A program made the translations under genes and the position numbers. 64,000 nt of DNA from Leucobacter triazinivorans (GTDB lineage Bacteria; Actinomycetota; Actinomycetes; Actinomycetales; Microbacteriaceae), in assembly GCF_004208635.1 (NCBI RefSeq), contig NZ_CP035806.1, positions 2,976,001 to 3,040,000 on the forward strand. Direction: 5' to 3'. Position 1 is the stretch's first letter. Each line of letters begins with the position of its first letter. Under the pieces are notes generated by a model. That model had not been told where the DNA came from, did not search any database, and saw only the letters and a list, made by a program, of their open reading frames with translations. Shown piece by piece: positions 60,961 through 64,000 of this stretch.

Positions 60961-60971
60961 AGCGGATCAGA

Positions 60972-61667
60972 TCACCCGCCGAGGTAGGCCTGCCGCAGCA
61001 TCGCCTCGTCGTCGCGGAGCGCGGCGGCCGGCGCCTGCGCGTGGCTGACGCGGCCGCTCGAGACGACCATCGCGTCGTTCGCGATGCCGAGGGCGAGGTG
61101 GGTGAACTGCTCCACGAGCAGCACGCCCACCCCCGACTCGGCGAACTGCTGGATCAGCGGCAGCAGCCGCATGAACACGACGGGGGCGAGCCCCAGCGAC
61201 ATCTCGTCGATGAGCAGGAAGCGCGGTCGCGACGCGAACGCTCGTGCCAGCACCACCATCTGCTGCTCGCCGCCCGAGAGCAGCACCGCCTGCGAGTCGA
61301 TGCGCTTCTGCAGCTCGGGGAACGAGGCCAGCACCTCCTGCACCGCGGCGTCGGTCTTCGCCGTGAGCAGCAGGTTCTCGCGCACCGTCAGCGACGGGAA
61401 GATGGCCCGCCCCTGTTCGATGTGCGCGATCCCCGCGCGAGAGCGCTGCACCCGCTTCCACTTGGCGATCGATTCGCCGTCGATGGCGATATCGCCGCCC
61501 GAGTGCCCGATGACCCCGGAGATCGATTCGAGCAGGCTGGTCTTGCCCGCGCCGTTCGGCCCGACGAGCGCCAGGATCTCGCCCTGGCGCAGCGTGAGGT
61601 CGACGTCCGAGACCACGGGGCCGGCCCCGCGGCTCACGGTGACGCCGCTCAGGTGCAGTTCGCTCAT
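60972..61667 (-). CDS. livF: branched-chain amino acid type ABC transporter ATPase
   Basis: A 231-residue ATPase with Walker A GPNGAGKT, signature LSGGEQQM, the typical EQGRAIFPSLTVRENL and Walker B FLLIDEMSLGLAP. These features are characteristic of LivF. The ATG overlaps the stop of the livMG fusion (ATGA). Related systems import leucine, amides, urea or aromatic acids, so the substrate is open. Confidence 0.92.
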   Translation of the reverse strand: MSELHLSGVTVSRGAGPVVSDVDLTLRQGEILALVGPNGAGKTSLLESISGVIGHSGGDIAIDGESIAKWKRVQRSRAGIAHIEQGRAIFPSLTVRENLLLTAKTDAAVQEVLASFPELQKRIDSQAVLLSGGEQQMVVLARAFASRPRFLLIDEMSLGLAPVVFMRLLPLIQQFAESGVGVLLVEQFTHLALGIANDAMVVSSGRVSHAQAPAAALRDDEAMLRQAYLGG

Positions 61668-63427
61668 TGCGTCATCTCCGCATCTCCCATGTAGGCCGCG
61701 ATCACGGCCGGGTCGTCGAGAACCTCTGTGCTCGGTCCCTGGGCGAGCACTCTGCCGAAGTCGAGCACGGTGAGCTCGGTGCAGACGGAGCGTACGAGAT
61801 CGAGATCGTGCTCGATCAGCACGATCGCGGTGTCGAAGCGCGACGGGATCCGGGTGAGCCGGTGCCCGAACTGCAGGTGCTCCTCGTGCGAGAGACCGGC
61901 CGCGGGCTCGTCGAGGATCAGCACGCGCGGACCCGACAGCACGGCCGCCGCGACCTCGATGAGGCGTCGCGTGCCGACATCGACGCTCGCCAGCTGAGCC
62001 TCGGGGGGCGGGCAGCCGAGGAACGCCAGCGCATCGGCGAGCTCGTCGTGGTCGAGCCGCTTGCGCGCCACGAAGCGCACGTAGGCCTCGACCGTCAGCT
62101 GCGGCGGCACCCGATCCTGCTGGAACGTGCGCCGCAGCCCCTTGCGCGCCCGGGCCACGGGGGAGAGGCGGGTGATGTCCTCACCGTCGAGCAGCACGGT
62201 TCCGGTGTGCTGCGGCAGGAAGCCGCTGACCGCGTCGACGAAGGTCGACTTGCCGGCGCCGTTCGGTCCGATGAGTCCCATGATGCTGCGCGGCTTGACC
62301 TCGAGAGACACGTCGTCGTTGGCCTTGAGCGCGCCGAACTGCACGCCGAGATCGCGCACCTCGAGCACGGGCGCCGCATCGGCGGGCACCGGCTCGGCGG
62401 CTTCCGGCACCGCGAAGACGTCGAGCACGCTCGTGCCCACGTCGTCGGGCTGAGCCTCCGCCGCTGCGGCGGCCCGCTTCCCGGCCCGTTTGCGGAACCC
62501 GCCGCGGATCGCCTCTCCGAGGTTCGACCCGCTCGTGAGCGCCTGGATGCCGAGCAGGCCGAAGATGACGAATCCCCAGTCCTGCGGCACGCCCCAGCGC
62601 TTGAGCAGCTCGGGCACGAGCACCCAGAGCACGCCGCCGAAGACGGCCATGTCGATGAGGTAGGCGCCGCTCATCACCGCGAGGATGTAGAGCGCGAGCG
62701 ACATGATCGGCGTGAAGCTCGAGGCGTAGGGGATGCCCACCTGGCCGGCCAGCAGGCCGCCGGCGACGCCGCCGAGGGCGGCGCTGACCGCGAATGCGGA
62801 CAGCTTCGCGGAGCGCACGCTCTGGCCGACGGCCGCCGTGCCGCGCTCGGAGAACGACACCGCCTTCCAGCTGCTCCCGACCCTGCTGCGCTGCAGCAGG
62901 AAGACCAGGTATGCGCACACGATGAGCACGATCATCGCGAAGAAGAAGTACTCCCGATCGCTCGAGAAGAGGCCGGGCCGCTCCACGGAGAGCCCCTCGG
63001 TCTGGCCGGGGAACTGGGTCTGCACCAGCAGCACGTCGAACGCTGCGGCGGCGCCCAGCGTGACCACCGCGAGGTTGACGCCTCGCAGGCGCAGCGCGGG
63101 GAGGCCGAGGAGCACGCCGGCGAGGGCCGCGACGGCGGCGCCGGCGATCAGCCACACGACGAAGCCTCCGGGGGCCTCGTTCTGGTTCAGGAAGGTGACC
63201 ACCCAGGCGCCGATGGCGCCGAAGGTGAGCTGGCACAGTGCGATGATGCCCGCGGATCCCGTCACCACCCCGAGACCGAGGATCGAGATCGTGGCGGTCA
63301 CCATGCTGATGGCGAGGTAGACGGTGTAGCCCGACAGGCCCACGCTCAGCGCCCAGGCCACCCCGAGGGAGACGACGGCGACGGCGACGGGCAGGACGGC
63401 GCGCATGCGTCGATTAGCGAGCAGCAT
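61664..63427 (-). CDS. permease-ATPase fusion of a branched-chain type ABC transporter
   Basis: A 587-residue LivM-LivG fusion. The first ~310 residues are a membrane permease (GLGVVTGSAGIIALCQLTFGAIGAW is the LivM hallmark). A linker rich in Ala and Asp follows. The last ~240 residues are a LivG-type ATPase with GPNGAGKST, the AxxGLRRTFQ-like KGLRRTFQQD and Walker B VLILDEPAAGLS. AGGAGG lies six bases before the ATG. The fusion is known in several phyla. It overlaps livH by 14 bases. Confidence 0.92.
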   Translation of the reverse strand: MLLANRRMRAVLPVAVAVVSLGVAWALSVGLSGYTVYLAISMVTATISILGLGVVTGSAGIIALCQLTFGAIGAWVVTFLNQNEAPGGFVVWLIAGAAVAALAGVLLGLPALRLRGVNLAVVTLGAAAAFDVLLVQTQFPGQTEGLSVERPGLFSSDREYFFFAMIVLIVCAYLVFLLQRSRVGSSWKAVSFSERGTAAVGQSVRSAKLSAFAVSAALGGVAGGLLAGQVGIPYASSFTPIMSLALYILAVMSGAYLIDMAVFGGVLWVLVPELLKRWGVPQDWGFVIFGLLGIQALTSGSNLGEAIRGGFRKRAGKRAAAAAEAQPDDVGTSVLDVFAVPEAAEPVPADAAPVLEVRDLGVQFGALKANDDVSLEVKPRSIMGLIGPNGAGKSTFVDAVSGFLPQHTGTVLLDGEDITRLSPVARARKGLRRTFQQDRVPPQLTVEAYVRFVARKRLDHDELADALAFLGCPPPEAQLASVDVGTRRLIEVAAAVLSGPRVLILDEPAAGLSHEEHLQFGHRLTRIPSRFDTAIVLIEHDLDLVRSVCTELTVLDFGRVLAQGPSTEVLDDPAVIAAYMGDAEMTQ

Positions 63428-64000
63428 CCCACACCTCCTTTCGCTGCGACCACAGCAGCAGGATCACGATGAACAGGAGCGGGACGAAGCTGCGCACGAG
63501 CGCCAGCTCGTTGATCTGCGCCACCATGCCGTTGATGAGGCCGAGCAGCAGGCCGCCCACGACCGCCAGGTCGAGGCGCTTGAAGCCGCCGAGCAGGGCG
63601 GCCGCGGCCGCCGGGATGATCAGCATCGAGAGGCTGACGGCGTCGTTCGACTGCGTCGGCGCGATGATGAGGATCGTGACGGCGCTGATCGCGCCCGTCA
63701 CGGCCCACACCCCGATCGCGAGCGGCTTCGAGGAGATGCCGATGAGTTCGGCGGTGGTGGGGCGGTCGGAGAGCGCGCGCAGCTTCGTGCCGATCGTCGT
63801 CTTGCGCAGCACGAGCGCCGACGCCACCGCCACGATCACGGCGAGCGACACGGTGATGACGGTGACCCAGCTCACGACGACCCCCGCGACGGTGAATGCG
63901 GGGCCGTTGAAGATCGGGGCGAACGGCTGCGGCTTGTTGCCGAACATGATGTAGGAGAGCGACATCAGCAGCAGGAACGGGCCGACGGTCATCGCGGAAC
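63414..64000 (-). CDS. livH: branched-chain type ABC transporter permease, 3' part
   Basis: The visible ~195 C-terminal residues form a LivH-type permease with five or so hydrophobic segments. They include TTIGTKLRALSDRPTTAELIGI, equivalent to the LivH loop (T..G.A.RA...N...A.L.GI), and ALLGGFKRLDLAVVGGLLLGLI. The gene runs off the window, so its start and any binding-protein gene are not seen. Confidence 0.88.
   Translation of the reverse strand, partial: SAMTVGPFLLLMSLSYIMFGNKPQPFAPIFNGPAFTVAGVVVSWVTVITVSLAVIVAVASALVLRKTTIGTKLRALSDRPTTAELIGISSKPLAIGVWAVTGAISAVTILIIAPTQSNDAVSLSMLIIPAAAAALLGGFKRLDLAVVGGLLLGLINGMVAQINELALVRSFVPLLFIVILLLWSQRKEVWDAAR

Overview
The window is high-GC DNA with the gene style of a Gram-positive actinobacterium. 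Its features are dense short-spaced operons, ATGA and GTGA stop/start overlaps, frequent GTG starts, lipoprotein-type binding proteins and a leaderless helicase mRNA. The catabolic content and the GC-rich intergenic hairpins suggest Microbacteriaceae, perhaps near Leucobacter, but the genus is a guess from memory. No rRNA, tRNA, CRISPR array, insertion sequence or phage gene was recognised.

Layout. (1) 0-3.6 kb: the 3' end of prs, then two histidine-degradation genes, hutU and hutI, on the minus strand. (2) 3.6-6.1 kb: an AT-richer patch with no gene in its first part, then a possible small secreted peptide and a secreted HExxHxxGxxH metalloprotease; it looks transferred. (3) 6.3-11.9 kb: two APC amino-acid permeases, a DmpA-type peptidase and a TetR-like regulator, with a pair of matching operators in the divergent promoter. 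(4) 12-24.5 kb: a homoprotocatechuate (3,4-dihydroxyphenylacetate) meta-cleavage cluster. It holds the ring-cleaving dioxygenase, the semialdehyde dehydrogenase, a GntR/FCD regulator, an unusual FAH-RraA fusion, the aldolase and the hydratase. A Dpp-type ABC importer is divergent from it. The same 12-bp palindrome lies in both hpa promoters. (5) 24.8-29.5 kb: a DeaD-type RNA helicase, an FMN reductase and an aldehyde dehydrogenase.

(6) 29.5-48.2 kb: a second degradative region of unknown substrate. It contains an MFS exporter, two tandem HSL-type esterases, two paralogous aldo/keto reductases, a zinc alcohol dehydrogenase, two SDR/amidohydrolase-type steps and an alpha/beta hydrolase. It also has a row made of a degenerate methyltransferase, a phosphotriesterase-like protein without metal ligands and an intact phosphotriesterase-like protein, then two TetR regulators and a GMC oxidoreductase. 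Four similar palindromes at three of its promoters suggest one regulon. (7) 48.3-55.7 kb: an SsuABC/NMT1-type importer with two different permeases, co-transcribed with a formylglycine sulfatase and an amidase, and controlled by two strong palindromes beside a divergent tetR. (8) 55.7-64 kb: an EthD protein, a YtcJ-type amidohydrolase, a copper amine oxidase, an SDR and a branched-chain-amino-acid type ABC importer (livF, fused livMG, livH cut by the window end).

How it fits together. The amine oxidase and the aldehyde dehydrogenase could turn tyramine or dopamine into arylacetates that the hpa cluster degrades; this is inference. Intergenic spaces are filled with several families of long inverted repeats, probably bidirectional terminators or REP-like elements. 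One family has expanded into a 38-bp tandem array.
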